A stretch of 64,000 bases of DNA from Paragemmobacter ruber (GCF_009908315.1 NZ_JAAATW010000001.1:496001-560000), one strand, 5' to 3'; shown: positions 20,319-28,802, numbered from the stretch's first letter. Notes: a model not told the origin generated them from the sequence alone. Translations and numbers: made by a program.

Positions 20319-21872
20319 TCAGAAATCCGTGGGCGCGCCGCCCTCTTGCTTGCGGCGGGCGACGAAGCGGCGCAGTTCCTCTTGCGCGGTGGCGTCCATG
20401 GCGGGTGCCTCGAATTCATCAAGGATCTGCTTGTAGATCCGGTGGGCGCGTTCGGGTGTCCAGACCGAACCATCCTGCTGCCACGCCTCGTAGTTGCGCC
20501 AGTCGCTGACGAAGGGCGCGTAGAAGGCCGTGGAATAGCGTTCCTGCGTGTGCTGGCAGCCGAAGTAATGCCCGCCTGCGCCCACTTCGCGGATTGCATC
20601 GAAGGCCAGATCATCCTCGTCCGTGGCGAAGGTCACCTCTTCGAAATAGCGCTGGATCATCTGCAGCACTTCGCAATCCATCACGAATTTCTCGGGGCTG
20701 GCGATCAGGCCGCCTTCCAGCCATCCGGCGGCGTGATAGACCATGTTCGTGCGGCTTTGCACGGCGGCCCAGAGGCTGTTTGACGTCTCCCACATCGCCT
20801 GCCCGTCCGGGATGTTTGCCGCGCAGACGCCCGACGACCGCAGGGGCAGCTTGTAAAAGCGCACCAGTTGCCCGGTCATCTGCGTGGCGCGCATGTATTC
20901 CGGCGTGCCGAAGGCGGGCGCGCCGGATTTCATATCGACGTTCGAGGTGAAGGTGCCGATCGCCACGGGGCAGCCGGGCGCGATGTATTGCAGAAGGGCG
21001 ATGGCGGCCAGCGCCTCGGCCAGCGACAGGGCCACGGCGCCCGCCATCGTCACCGGGGCCATCGCGCCCGCAAGCGTGAAGGGCGTGACCACCACGGGCT
21101 GCCCCCGCTTGGCCAGACGCATCGCGCCATCGAGCATCGGGAAATCGTGCTTGAGCGGGCTGACCGAGTTGATGTTGGTATACATCCGCGGCTTGGCGCG
21201 GAATTCCTCTTCCGTCAGGCCGCCCGCGATGCGCGTCATCTCCATCACGTCTTCCACCCGCTCTGCCCCGAGCGAATAGGCGTGGACGACCTTGTCGGTC
21301 AGTGTGAGCTTTTCATAAAGGCAGTCGAGGTGACGCACCGACGGGTGGATGTCGATGGGTTCGACAGGATAGCCGCCCGCGATGTGGATGCAGTTGAAAT
21401 ACTGCGTCAGCTTCATGAATTCCTTGAACGTCTCGAAATCGCCCGAGCGTTTGCCACGCTCCAGATCCCACGCGTTGGGGGGAGAGGAGACGTTGACGAA
21501 GACCATGTGCTTGCCGCCGATGATCAGCTCGCGGTCGGGATTGCGCGGGGTGATGGTGAATTCGGACGGCGCATGCGACAGCATCTCCATCACGAAGGGT
21601 TCGTCCATCCGCACGTTGGTGCCATCGACCTTGCAGCCCGCACGCTTCAGATGCGCCACGGCATCGGGATTCAGGAATTCGATCCCGATGTCCCTGAGGA
21701 TGCGCATCGCCGTCTTGTGGATGCGCTGCACGCCATCGGCATCCAGCGGTTCCACCGGCGCGTCGGGGTTGACGGGGATGCGCCACGGCATCTGGTCGAT
21801 GACCGCCGTTCCGGCCCGCTGCTTGTTGCCTGCACGTCCCCCGGCGCGGCGTTTGCGTGGCTCTTCGTTCAT
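20319..21872 (-). CDS. Trimethylamine methyltransferase (MttB) family protein, non-pyrrolysine
   Basis: A 517-residue member of the MttB superfamily; GGAGGG upstream sets the start at 21872. Family landmarks include DADGVQRIHKTAMRILRDIG, SGAPAFGTPEYMRATQMTGQ and AGWLEGGLIASPEKFVMDCE. True MttB has an amber-coded pyrrolysine; this gene reads through without one, so it belongs to the non-Pyl group whose characterised members demethylate quaternary amines such as glycine betaine to a corrinoid protein. No corrinoid protein gene is adjacent. The sarcosine oxidase gene at the left edge is at least consistent with methylated-amine use. Confidence 0.82.
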   Translation of the reverse strand: MNEEPRKRRAGGRAGNKQRAGTAVIDQMPWRIPVNPDAPVEPLDADGVQRIHKTAMRILRDIGIEFLNPDAVAHLKRAGCKVDGTNVRMDEPFVMEMLSHAPSEFTITPRNPDRELIIGGKHMVFVNVSSPPNAWDLERGKRSGDFETFKEFMKLTQYFNCIHIAGGYPVEPIDIHPSVRHLDCLYEKLTLTDKVVHAYSLGAERVEDVMEMTRIAGGLTEEEFRAKPRMYTNINSVSPLKHDFPMLDGAMRLAKRGQPVVVTPFTLAGAMAPVTMAGAVALSLAEALAAIALLQYIAPGCPVAIGTFTSNVDMKSGAPAFGTPEYMRATQMTGQLVRFYKLPLRSSGVCAANIPDGQAMWETSNSLWAAVQSRTNMVYHAAGWLEGGLIASPEKFVMDCEVLQMIQRYFEEVTFATDEDDLAFDAIREVGAGGHYFGCQHTQERYSTAFYAPFVSDWRNYEAWQQDGSVWTPERAHRIYKQILDEFEAPAMDATAQEELRRFVARRKQEGGAPTDF

Positions 21873-22031
21873 GGCACCCTCCGTCGGGCGAACCGGCCCG
21901 CTTTTCGCCAACATGACGAAGCGGCGCGGCAAAGGACACTCTGCCGACGACGCGGTTATGTCGTTTTTTGCAGGCGCCCTGCGGCGCGCTGTGACGAAAG
22001 GGCGGTGGGCGCCGCCGCAGCGGCGCGCAAA

Positions 22032-22727
22032 TCAGGCGGACAGACCGTCGATCCACGCCGCGAGATGGCCGATGTCGGGCAGCACGGCATCGGCATGGGG
22101 GGCAAGGTCTGCCGCGCCGGCAATGCCGGTGAGCACGGCCACGACCCGCATGCCGGCGGCGCGACCGGCTTCCAGATCGTGGCGGCTGTCACCCACCATC
22201 ACCACCCGCTCCGGCGCAAGCCCAAGCTGGCGCGCGAAGGCCGCGCACATGCCCGGGCCCGGCTTTGGCCCGTGGCCGCTGTCGTAGCCCGCCACATAGT
22301 CAAACAGGGCAGAGATGCCATGCGCGGCCAGATGGGCGTGTGCGGTCACCTCGACGTCGTTGGTGGCCAACCCGATCTTGAGCCCGCGGTTGCGCAGATC
22401 GCCCAGAACGGCAGGCAGGTCCACCGCGGGCAGCATGGGCGCGCCTTCGGCCATGCGGTTCATGCGATCTTCCAGATCCTTGGCCTGCGACCCCGGCACC
22501 TGTGCAGCCAAGGCTGCGGCGATTTCGGCCGAAGTTCCTGCGATCACAACGCTGTCCGGCGCGAAACGCTGGGCGACAGGATCAAAGCCGATGGCCGCCC
22601 CCAGTTGCGCGGCGGGAAGCCCCGTTTCCTTGGCCAAGACCTCGACCAGCCGCAGCGCCCAGGCGCCCCAGCTGGCGCGGAAATCGAACAGGGTTCCGTC
22701 CTTGTCGAAGATCACGCCGTCAATCAC
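22032..22727 (-). CDS. HAD-family hydrolase (phosphoglycolate phosphatase-like)
   Basis: A 231-residue HAD phosphatase. The motif I nucleophile is in VIFDKDGTLFDF, motif II in IGLATND, the lysine of motif III in GHGPKPGPG, and motif IV in MVGDSRHDLEAGRAAG. The cap is of the small helical Gph type, so 2-phosphoglycolate is a likely substrate, but related sugar phosphates cannot be excluded. The start is a GTG at 22727 with GGAG eight bases upstream; no ATG is available near the fold's N-terminus. Confidence 0.85.
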   Translation of the reverse strand: MIDGVIFDKDGTLFDFRASWGAWALRLVEVLAKETGLPAAQLGAAIGFDPVAQRFAPDSVVIAGTSAEIAAALAAQVPGSQAKDLEDRMNRMAEGAPMLPAVDLPAVLGDLRNRGLKIGLATNDVEVTAHAHLAAHGISALFDYVAGYDSGHGPKPGPGMCAAFARQLGLAPERVVMVGDSRHDLEAGRAAGMRVVAVLTGIAGAADLAPHADAVLPDIGHLAAWIDGLSA

Positions 22728-22794
22728 GCCCCGCACTCCCTGCCCTGTTGCCGTTCCGCCCGCCATCCATGCCCGCCTTCGCGGGCGCTGGCAA

Positions 22795-23073
22795 TCATGT
22801 CCAATGCAGCGCCTGCCCGCCGGGCAGGGCCGCGCGCGCCTGCATCGGCATGGCATAGGCGAGCCCCGCCGCATCGCAGAAGGCGATGATGCGCGCATCC
22901 TCTTGCAGCAGGAAATCCAGCACGGCGGCCAGGAATTCGGGCCGTCCCGCCGCCTCGGCCACCGCGACGGGCGTGGCACCCGTGGCGCCAAGAAAAGCGC
23001 CGAACATGTCGTCTTGACCCGCCAGCCAGCCCAGCGCCTGCAGGGCCAGAGTTTCCGCCGCCTCGACCTTCAT
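22795..23073 (-). CDS. DUF3572 family protein
   Basis: A 92-residue helical protein (ETLALQALGWLAGQDDMFGAF, then LDFLLQEDARIIAFCDAAG). It matches the DUF3572 family of alphaproteobacteria, whose function is unknown. It is divergent from the PleD-like gene; in other genomes I recall the same neighbour pair, which suggests a link with that regulator but does not prove it. About 68 bases separate it from the downstream HAD gene. Confidence 0.75.
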   Translation of the reverse strand: MKVEAAETLALQALGWLAGQDDMFGAFLGATGATPVAVAEAAGRPEFLAAVLDFLLQEDARIIAFCDAAGLAYAMPMQARAALPGGQALHWT

Positions 23074-23124
23074 CGCCGCTCCTTCCAGTTTTCTTCAACT
23101 TGCATCCGCTTTGGAAAGATTCCG

Positions 23125-23139
23125 TTAACACCTTGGTAA
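23125..23139. promoter_or_regulatory. Candidate CtrA box (TTAA-N7-GTAA)
   Basis: TTAA at 23125-23128 and GTAA at 23136-23139 are spaced by seven bases, one mismatch from the full CtrA consensus TTAA-N7-TTAA. It lies 58 bases before the PleD-like start and within the divergent DUF3572 promoter region. Confidence 0.4.
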
Positions 23140-23196
23140 CGGTTCCTGAACCACACTGCACCGCAGCGTAGCAGGGACCGACCGTCAAGACACGCC

Positions 23197-24570
23197 ATGG
23201 CAGGCAAGATATTGATCGTAGATGACGTGGCGACGAACCGCATCGTTCTGAAGGTGCGGCTCGGGGCTGTGTTTCATGAAACCTTCATCGCTGCTGACGG
23301 CGCAGGCGCCTTGCGGCAGGTGCGGGAGCGGCGGCCCGATCTTCTGCTTCTTGATCTTGAACTGCCGGACATGGACGGGATCGCCGTGCTGCACGCCCTG
23401 CGCGCCGATCCGACCAGCCGCGACCTGCCCGTGATCGTCCATACCGCGACGACCAATCCCGAGGCGCGGCTGGCCGCGCTGCGCGCCGGGGCCGATGACG
23501 TGATCGCAAAACCCGCCGATGACCAGCTTTTGCTGGCGCGCATCCGCAGTTTGTTGCGGCGGCGCGATCCGACCGAGGCCGGGCAAGGGCCGCTCTTGAC
23601 CCTGCAGGAACAGGCGGCGCCTTTCGATTGGCCCGGCATTGTTGCGCTGACGGCCTTTCGGCCCGAGGCCGGCCCGCGCCTGCGCCGCGCCCTTACCCCG
23701 CTGGTGCCGCATCGGCTTACGCTGTTCGGGCGGGCGGCTGCACTGGGCGGTGACGCCGCTGCAGGCGGCGGTGATGCGGGTCTGTCCGGGCAGCCGGATG
23801 CCTATCTGATCGACGGGACCGGCGACAGCGCCGGTGCCGCCTTTGGCATGCTGTCAGAGCTTCGCGCCGATCCCGACAGCCGCCATGCGGGGATCGCCCT
23901 CTTGACCGACGGGGCGGCGGGCGCGGCCATGGCCTTTGATCTGGGCGCGGATGATGCCATCAGCCCGGATGTGCCGGATGCCGAACTTGCCCTGCGGCTG
24001 AGCGTTCTGGTGGCACGGACGCGGGCCGAGGCGAACCGCCGCGCGTCACTGCGTGACAATATCCGCCTTGCGATGACCGATCCCCTGACCGGGCTATTCA
24101 ACCGCCGCTACGCCCTGCGGCGCATGGGCGAGATGTCGGTGCTGGCGGTGGACAGCGGCGCCGGGCCCGCAGTGATGGTCATTGATATCGACCGTTTCAA
24201 AGAGGTGAATGACCGCCACGGCCATGCCGCGGGCGACGCTGTTCTGGTGGAGGTGGCGGCCCGGCTGTCGGCCGGGCTGGCGCCGGGCGACCTGATCGCC
24301 CGGATCGGGGGGGAAGAGTTCCTGATCGCCCTGCCGAACCGGGACATTCGCGAAGCGCAGGCGCAGGCGCATGCCCTGTGCGCGGCGATCCATGACCGGC
24401 CCATCCCGCTGCCCGGCGGGGATCAGGTCGGGCTTACGATTTCGATCGGGCTGGCCATGGCCCGACCGGGTAGCCTGCCGGACGAGGCGATCGACCGCGC
24501 GGACCGGGCGCTGCTGGCGGCCAAGATGCAGGGCCGCAATCGCGTGATCGTCGGTCGGTCCGCCGCGTGA
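23197..24570 (+). CDS. pleD: PleD-like response regulator diguanylate cyclase (REC-REC-GGDEF)
   Basis: A 457-residue protein with the Caulobacter PleD architecture. REC1 (residues 1-125) has the acidic pocket IVDDVATN, the phospho-acceptor Asp in LLLLDLELPDMDG and Lys in VIAKPADD. REC2 (about 150-285) is degenerate (AYLIDGTGDSAG), as in PleD, where it is a dimerisation adapter. GGDEF (about 290-457) has IARIGGEEFLIAL. The usual RxxD inhibitory site five residues before reads APGD, so product inhibition through that site is probably lost. It makes c-di-GMP when phosphorylated, likely at the cell pole by analogy. Confidence 0.88.
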   Translation: MAGKILIVDDVATNRIVLKVRLGAVFHETFIAADGAGALRQVRERRPDLLLLDLELPDMDGIAVLHALRADPTSRDLPVIVHTATTNPEARLAALRAGADDVIAKPADDQLLLARIRSLLRRRDPTEAGQGPLLTLQEQAAPFDWPGIVALTAFRPEAGPRLRRALTPLVPHRLTLFGRAAALGGDAAAGGGDAGLSGQPDAYLIDGTGDSAGAAFGMLSELRADPDSRHAGIALLTDGAAGAAMAFDLGADDAISPDVPDAELALRLSVLVARTRAEANRRASLRDNIRLAMTDPLTGLFNRRYALRRMGEMSVLAVDSGAGPAVMVIDIDRFKEVNDRHGHAAGDAVLVEVAARLSAGLAPGDLIARIGGEEFLIALPNRDIREAQAQAHALCAAIHDRPIPLPGGDQVGLTISIGLAMARPGSLPDEAIDRADRALLAAKMQGRNRVIVGRSAA

Positions 24571-24574
24571 TCGG

Positions 24575-25117
24575 TCAGGGCGCGTCCGCGCCATTGGCCG
24601 GTCGTCCCTGACCTCCGCCCCGGCGCAGGCGCTGTTCCAGACGATCGGCAAAGGCTGCGCGTTCCTCTGGCGACATCATGGCCAGACGTTCGATCAGGAG
24701 TTCGCGGCCGATCTCGATCCGGCGCGCCATGCGGCCCTGCTGGCTGTCCATCACCGCCTGAAGCGTGGCCGCGTCGAAGGGTTCGCGCCTGAGCACCCCG
24801 AGCAGGGTTTCCAAATCCGCCCGGATCTCTTGGCGGATTTCGCGCATCTCGGGCGCACGGGCCACGAATTCGCGGCGCAGCGCCTCGCGGTCACGGGGTG
24901 AGAGTGCCTCGGTGAAGGGGCCGAAATCCAGGTCGCGCACCACCCGCCCCCGGGGATCACCATCGCGCAGAAGCGCCCCGGCCACGACGCCCACCACCAG
25001 CAGGTTGAGGGCAACCGACAGCGCCAGCGCGATGCGCAGGCCCTTGCCAGACCGGGCGGGCGGGGAGGCGGGCGGGGGTGCGGCTGGGGTGGAAGTCGTC
25101 TGTGTCATGTCGCTCAT
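24575..25117 (-). CDS. CpxP/ZraP-like periplasmic heavy-metal sensor family protein
   Basis: A 180-residue protein with one membrane helix (about residues 26-48, GLRIALALSVALNLLVVG) after a proline-rich cytoplasmic tail. A helical periplasmic domain of the Spy/CpxP/ZraP kind follows (EALSPRDREALRREFVA, MSPEERAAFADRLEQRLRR). It is four bases downstream of the anti-sigma-like gene, so it is part of the sigma-factor operon. In similar operons such proteins modulate envelope-stress signalling. A second ATG at 25108 is possible. Confidence 0.78.
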   Translation of the reverse strand: MSDMTQTTSTPAAPPPASPPARSGKGLRIALALSVALNLLVVGVVAGALLRDGDPRGRVVRDLDFGPFTEALSPRDREALRREFVARAPEMREIRQEIRADLETLLGVLRREPFDAATLQAVMDSQQGRMARRIEIGRELLIERLAMMSPEERAAFADRLEQRLRRGGGQGRPANGADAP

Positions 25118-25120
25118 GGT

Positions 25121-25480
25121 TCAGTTCCCGACGAGAAAGCCGTCAACACTGGGGACAAGTTCCACCGTCTCCAGCGGGGAGCCCAGCATCGCATCCTCCA
25201 GCGTTGCAAGGTTGCTGGGCTGGGCAAAGCCGATGAGCAGGCCCGCTGCCGCCGCCGTTCCCATGCCCGCCAAGGCCCCTGCCCCGCCGAACAGCGCTGC
25301 CAGCCGCGACCACAGCCCCCCCGCCGCCGCGGCAGGCGGGCGCATCAGGGGTGCAGTGTGCGGGCGTGGCTGCGCATCCAGACCATCGGCCAGAACCCGA
25401 TCCAGCAGCGCCGCCGAGGGGCGCACCGGCATGTGGCGGGCCGTGGCAAAGAGATCTTCGAGATCATCTTGCGCGCGCAT
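25121..25480 (-). CDS. Small membrane protein, probable anti-sigma partner
   Basis: A 119-residue protein starting four bases after the sigma-factor stop codon. A cytoplasmic helical part (AQDDLEDLFATARHMPVRPS) is followed by a glycine/alanine-rich membrane segment (about 70-92) and a short periplasmic tail ending SVDGFLVGN. There is no zinc anti-sigma motif. Position and layout suggest it holds the sigma factor at the membrane; that is inference. An ATG at 25501 would overlap the sigma gene by 17 bases. Confidence 0.6.
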   Translation of the reverse strand: MRAQDDLEDLFATARHMPVRPSAALLDRVLADGLDAQPRPHTAPLMRPPAAAAGGLWSRLAALFGGAGALAGMGTAAAAGLLIGFAQPSNLATLEDAMLGSPLETVELVPSVDGFLVGN

Positions 25481-25484
25481 CGGA

Positions 25485-26093
25485 TCAATCCTCGTCTTCA
25501 TAGCCCAACTCCTCGCGCCGTCCGGCCAGAATGGCCGACAGCGCCCGTTTTCCGCGGGCGGTCAGACTTTCGACCGCCTCCACGCCAATGTCCATCACCG
25601 CCGCGATTTCGGGGTTGGTGAGGCCCTCGATATGGCGCAGCACGACCGCCTGTCGCTGCCGGTCGGGCAGCGCATCTAGCGCGGCCTGCAGCGCGGCCAT
25701 GCGGTCGGCCTCGATCATCCCGGCCACGGCGCCGGGGCCGCCATCGGCCATCTCGGGCGCGGCCTCGAGCGCGGTCACGGGGCGGCGCTTGCGGCTGCGC
25801 AGCCGATCGGTGCACAGATTGGTGACCACACGGTAGAGCCATGTTGTCACCTGCGCCTCGCCGCTGCGCCAGCCCGGGGCGGCACGCCAAAGCCGCAGCA
25901 TCGCCTCCTGCGCCACATCCTCGGCCTCGGCCGCGTCGCCCAGAAGCCGCGCCGCATAGCCAAGCGCGCGCGGCACCAGACGCAGCGTGAGAGCCCGCGC
26001 CGCTGCCGGATCGCCCGCAGCGTAACGGTCCAGCAGGGCCGCATCGGTGTGTTGCGCCAGTTGCTCCAGCTGCATGTCGCGGGGCATGTCCAT
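25485..26093 (-). CDS. RNA polymerase sigma factor, ECF type
   Basis: A 202-residue protein taken from MDMPRDMQLEQLAQ. Sigma region 2 is present (DAAEAEDVAQEAMLRLWRAA and TTWLYRVVTNLCTDRLRSR), as is region 4 (ALDALPDRQRQAVVLRHIEG then IAAVMDIGVEAVESLTARGK). Regions 1 and 3 are missing, as in extracytoplasmic-function sigma factors. It heads a three-gene unit with the anti-sigma-like and CpxP-like genes and follows the EF-hand gene. In-frame ATGs upstream (26111) and downstream (26075) leave the exact start open. Confidence 0.88.
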   Translation of the reverse strand: MDMPRDMQLEQLAQHTDAALLDRYAAGDPAAARALTLRLVPRALGYAARLLGDAAEAEDVAQEAMLRLWRAAPGWRSGEAQVTTWLYRVVTNLCTDRLRSRKRRPVTALEAAPEMADGGPGAVAGMIEADRMAALQAALDALPDRQRQAVVLRHIEGLTNPEIAAVMDIGVEAVESLTARGKRALSAILAGRREELGYEDED

Positions 26094-26197
26094 CCTGCAT
26101 CGGGCCTGCATCGGATCCCGGATCGGGATTATCGCGTCCGATCCTGTCCTGCAAACCCCGCGCGCCCTTGGGACAAGGCGCGCGGGGTGCGGTGTCA

Positions 26198-26773
26198 TCA
26201 ATCGCGCGGGAACCAGCCGCCGTGATCGCCGCGGCCATGGCCGTGACCGCGGCCCTTGCCGTGGTTTTCGCGCATCTCGGCCATGCGTTCGCGGGCTGCC
26301 TGCACCTCGGCCTCGGTCAGCGCACCGTCGCCATCGGTATCGGCGCGACCGAAGAGCCGTTCGGGACCCGGCGGCGTTGCCAGTTCCGCCACGGTCAACA
26401 GCCCGTCCCCATCCGCATCATGACGCTCGATCATGCGGGTGGCCATCCTGTCGGCCCGCGCCTGCATCCGTGCCATATGCATCGCCGACAGTTCCGCCGC
26501 CGACAGCTTGCCATCCTGATCGGTATCGACGCCGGTCACGCGAGCGGCGCGGAAGGCCTCCATCTCGGCGGCGGTGATCTTGCCGTCCTTGTCGGCATCG
26601 AGCGTGGCGAAATCAAATCCGCCGATATCCATATCGGGGGCCATCTCTGCCTGATCGGCGGCCGGGGCTTCGGCCTCTTGTGCCCGCACGGCGGTGGACA
26701 GGGCCGCGCCCGTCACGGCCACGACCGCGAGAATAGACAGCATGCTGCGTGTCATCATCATCTTGTTCGGCAT
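26198..26773 (-). CDS. Secreted EF-hand calcium-binding protein
   Basis: A 191-residue exported protein: signal peptide (SMLSILAVVAVTGAALSTAV, cleaved near VRAQEA), then four canonical EF-hand loops, DADKDGKITAAE, DTDQDGKLSAAE, DADGDGLLTVAE and DTDGDGALTEAE, each with acidic residues at positions 1, 3, 5 and 12. A His/Gly-rich tail (GHGHGRGDHGGW) could bind transition metals. It lies about 100 bases upstream of the sigma factor on the same strand; GGAGACC precedes the ATG at 26773. It may be the sensor or target of the sigma system. Confidence 0.85.
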   Translation of the reverse strand: MPNKMMMTRSMLSILAVVAVTGAALSTAVRAQEAEAPAADQAEMAPDMDIGGFDFATLDADKDGKITAAEMEAFRAARVTGVDTDQDGKLSAAELSAMHMARMQARADRMATRMIERHDADGDGLLTVAELATPPGPERLFGRADTDGDGALTEAEVQAARERMAEMRENHGKGRGHGHGRGDHGGWFPRD

Positions 26774-27010
26774 TTCACCGGTCTCCTGGTGATTGGGGGC
26801 AGGCCAATCCTGCCGCCCTTCTGATCCTTCAAACGCTGGAAGGCGCGGTTTCCGTCGCGGGGCGCGAGACAAACCTTGCGCGGATTTCCGCGGCCGCCCC
26901 GGTCTGTGGCGATCTGTCCCCTCCCACCGCGCGGTTCGGAAGAGTAGGAACAGACGTCCCGCGCAGCCCCGCGCGGGATCGCCCCACCGCTCAATCCACA
27001 GGATCGCCAG

Positions 27011-27424
27011 ATGCCCGACGGACAGTTTCCGAAAGATGACCTGCGCGACGACCTGCCGGAGGAGCGCCCGCTGCGCCCGGCCGTGATGCGCGGCTGGCGG
27101 CGGCGCTGCCCCTGCTGCGGATCCGGGCCGCTGCTGCGCGGGTATCTGACCGTGCGGGAAAGCTGCCCTGTCTGTGGCGAGGCGTTGCATCACCAGCGCG
27201 CCGATGACGGCCCGGCCTATCTGACGATCCTGATCGTGGGGCATGTGCTGGGGCCGCTGATGCTGTGGGTCTTTACGCGGTGGCGGCCCGATCCGCTGGT
27301 GCTGGCCAGCATCTTCTCGGTTGGCACGGTGGCGATGTCGCTTTACCTTCTGCCCCGGCTGAAGGGGGCCTTGGTGGCGCTGCAATGGGCGAAACGGATG
27401 CACGGGTTCGGGGGCAAGGCGTGA
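27011..27424 (+). CDS. DUF983 family membrane protein
   Basis: A 137-residue protein with the DUF983 layout: a zinc-ribbon-like CPCCGSGPLL...CPVCGEAL near the N-terminus, then two membrane helices (YLTILIVGHVLGPLMLWVF and LASIFSVGTVAMSLYLLP). The function is unknown; relatives are often found near cytochrome oxidase genes, which are absent here. Its stop codon overlaps the GTG of the NUDIX gene. Confidence 0.82.
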   Translation: MPDGQFPKDDLRDDLPEERPLRPAVMRGWRRRCPCCGSGPLLRGYLTVRESCPVCGEALHHQRADDGPAYLTILIVGHVLGPLMLWVFTRWRPDPLVLASIFSVGTVAMSLYLLPRLKGALVALQWAKRMHGFGGKA

Positions 27425-28047
27425 CAGGACCGGGGCCGGACGCGGAACCGATCCGCCCGGCCGCGACGACCGTGCTGCTGCGCCGCACCGACACGGGGCC
27501 GCAGGTCCTGATGGGGCAGCGCGGTGCGGGGGCGGTGTTCATGCCGTCCAAATACGTCTTTCCCGGCGGCGGGGTAGACCCCGCCGATCATCAGGCCCTG
27601 ACGCCTGGCCTTTTGGGGGAACCCTGCCTGTCGCGGCTGGCGCAGCACCTGCCCGATGGCGCGCCCCCGCCCGCGGCATTGGCCGCGGCCGCCCTGCGCG
27701 AACTGTCCGAAGAGACGGGGCTATCCCTTGCCCCGACCGCCGAACCGGCACTGCGCTTCATATTCCGCGCCATCACGCCGCCGGGCCGGTCGCGCCGGTT
27801 CGATGCGCGCTTCTTCCTGATCGAGGCCAGCCGCATCGCAGGCGATCCCGAGGATTTCAGCGCCGCCTCGGACGAGCTGTCGCATCTGCACTGGATCGGA
27901 ACCGATGCGGCGCGCGCGCTCGACCTGCCCTTCATCACCGAGGTGGTGCTGGCCGAGATCGGCGCATTGGCCGCCGGCCGCCCGGATCAGGGTGTGCCCT
28001 TCTTCGACAATTCCGGCCCCGTTCCGACCTTTCGCAGGCTGGCCTGA
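27421..28047 (+). CDS. NUDIX hydrolase
   Basis: A 208-residue enzyme starting at a GTG in a GTGA overlap with the DUF983 gene. The NUDIX helix reads AALRELSEETGLSL, with the essential REL.EE. The N-terminal glycine part (KYVFPGGGVDPAD) is separated from it by about 35 residues, as in NUDT8/NUDT19-type hydrolases that act on CoA or similar diphosphates. The substrate is not predictable from sequence. It ends ten bases from the convergent imuA gene. Confidence 0.85.
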   Translation: MTGPGPDAEPIRPAATTVLLRRTDTGPQVLMGQRGAGAVFMPSKYVFPGGGVDPADHQALTPGLLGEPCLSRLAQHLPDGAPPPAALAAAALRELSEETGLSLAPTAEPALRFIFRAITPPGRSRRFDARFFLIEASRIAGDPEDFSAASDELSHLHWIGTDAARALDLPFITEVVLAEIGALAAGRPDQGVPFFDNSGPVPTFRRLA

Positions 28048-28056
28048 GCGCAGGGC

Positions 28057-28704
28057 TTACACCGCCACCGGCTCCAGCAGCGCCGCATCATCGCTGCGCC
28101 GCAGATGCCATGCGGCGGGCGGGGCGATGCGCGCCCGTTCGCGCGTCAGATGCCAGACCTGGCCCGGGTCCTTCTGCAGCGTCGATGGCGCAGGCAGGGG
28201 GCGCATCCGCCAGCGGCTTTCCACCCCGGGCGCGCCCCCCTCGCCCGCCGTCAGCAGGATGCCCAAAGGCGCGGTGCCATGGCCTGAATGATGCGTCACC
28301 TCTGCCCCCGCTTCGGCGGCCAGATGCAGCCGCCGCACCGGCGTGAGCGCGGGCAGGGTGGGCAGTTCGGCCACCACCAGCGGCACCGCACCGCAGCGCA
28401 GCGCCTCTTCCATCGCCCAGAGCGCCTCTTCCACCCGCCGCACCCGGACCGCGATGATCCGCCCCGGATCGGCAAAACGCGCCACCCCGTCGGGAAACAG
28501 CCGCTCCATCTGCCAGCTGGGGCTGATCCAGATCACCGGCCCCGTCCCTGCCCCCATCACCTGAACCGCCAGTGCCACCCGCGCCGGACCGCAGAATTCA
28601 TGCACCCGTCCGCGTGCAATCCCGATGCCCGCCGCCGCCCCGCCGGGCATCGGCTGCATCCCCCGCGGGCGCGGGCCATGGCTGGACAGGATCGGCAGAC
28701 TCAT
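28057..28704 (-). CDS. imuA: ImuA-like SOS mutagenesis protein
   Basis: A 215-residue RecA-like protein of the ImuA family: GIARGRVHEFCGPARVALA, PVIWISPSWQMERLFPDG, and the conserved EEALWAMEEALRCGAVPLVV and VESRWRMRPLP segments. The P-loop region is degenerate, as usual for ImuA. With ImuB and DnaE2 this protein performs error-prone translesion synthesis. A perfect LexA box lies 18 bases upstream. In this window neither imuB nor dnaE2 follows: the next gene is a convergent NUDIX gene, so this copy is separated from its usual partners. Confidence 0.75.
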   Translation of the reverse strand: MSLPILSSHGPRPRGMQPMPGGAAAGIGIARGRVHEFCGPARVALAVQVMGAGTGPVIWISPSWQMERLFPDGVARFADPGRIIAVRVRRVEEALWAMEEALRCGAVPLVVAELPTLPALTPVRRLHLAAEAGAEVTHHSGHGTAPLGILLTAGEGGAPGVESRWRMRPLPAPSTLQKDPGQVWHLTRERARIAPPAAWHLRRSDDAALLEPVAV

Positions 28705-28721
28705 GCTTCACAAGCTACCTT

Positions 28722-28736
28722 GTTCACCATATGTTC
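28722..28736. promoter_or_regulatory. LexA (SOS) box of imuA
   Basis: The sequence GTTCACCATATGTTC is a perfect alphaproteobacterial LexA site (GTTC-N7-GTTC). It lies 18 bases before the imuA start, and about 67 bases before the divergent aldo-keto reductase, which it might also affect. Confidence 0.88.
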
Positions 28737-28802
28737 TCAAGCCCGCCCCTTGCCCCTGCCGGTCACAGGGCTAGGCTTCCCCGGCGCGACCAGAAGGAAG
28801 AG

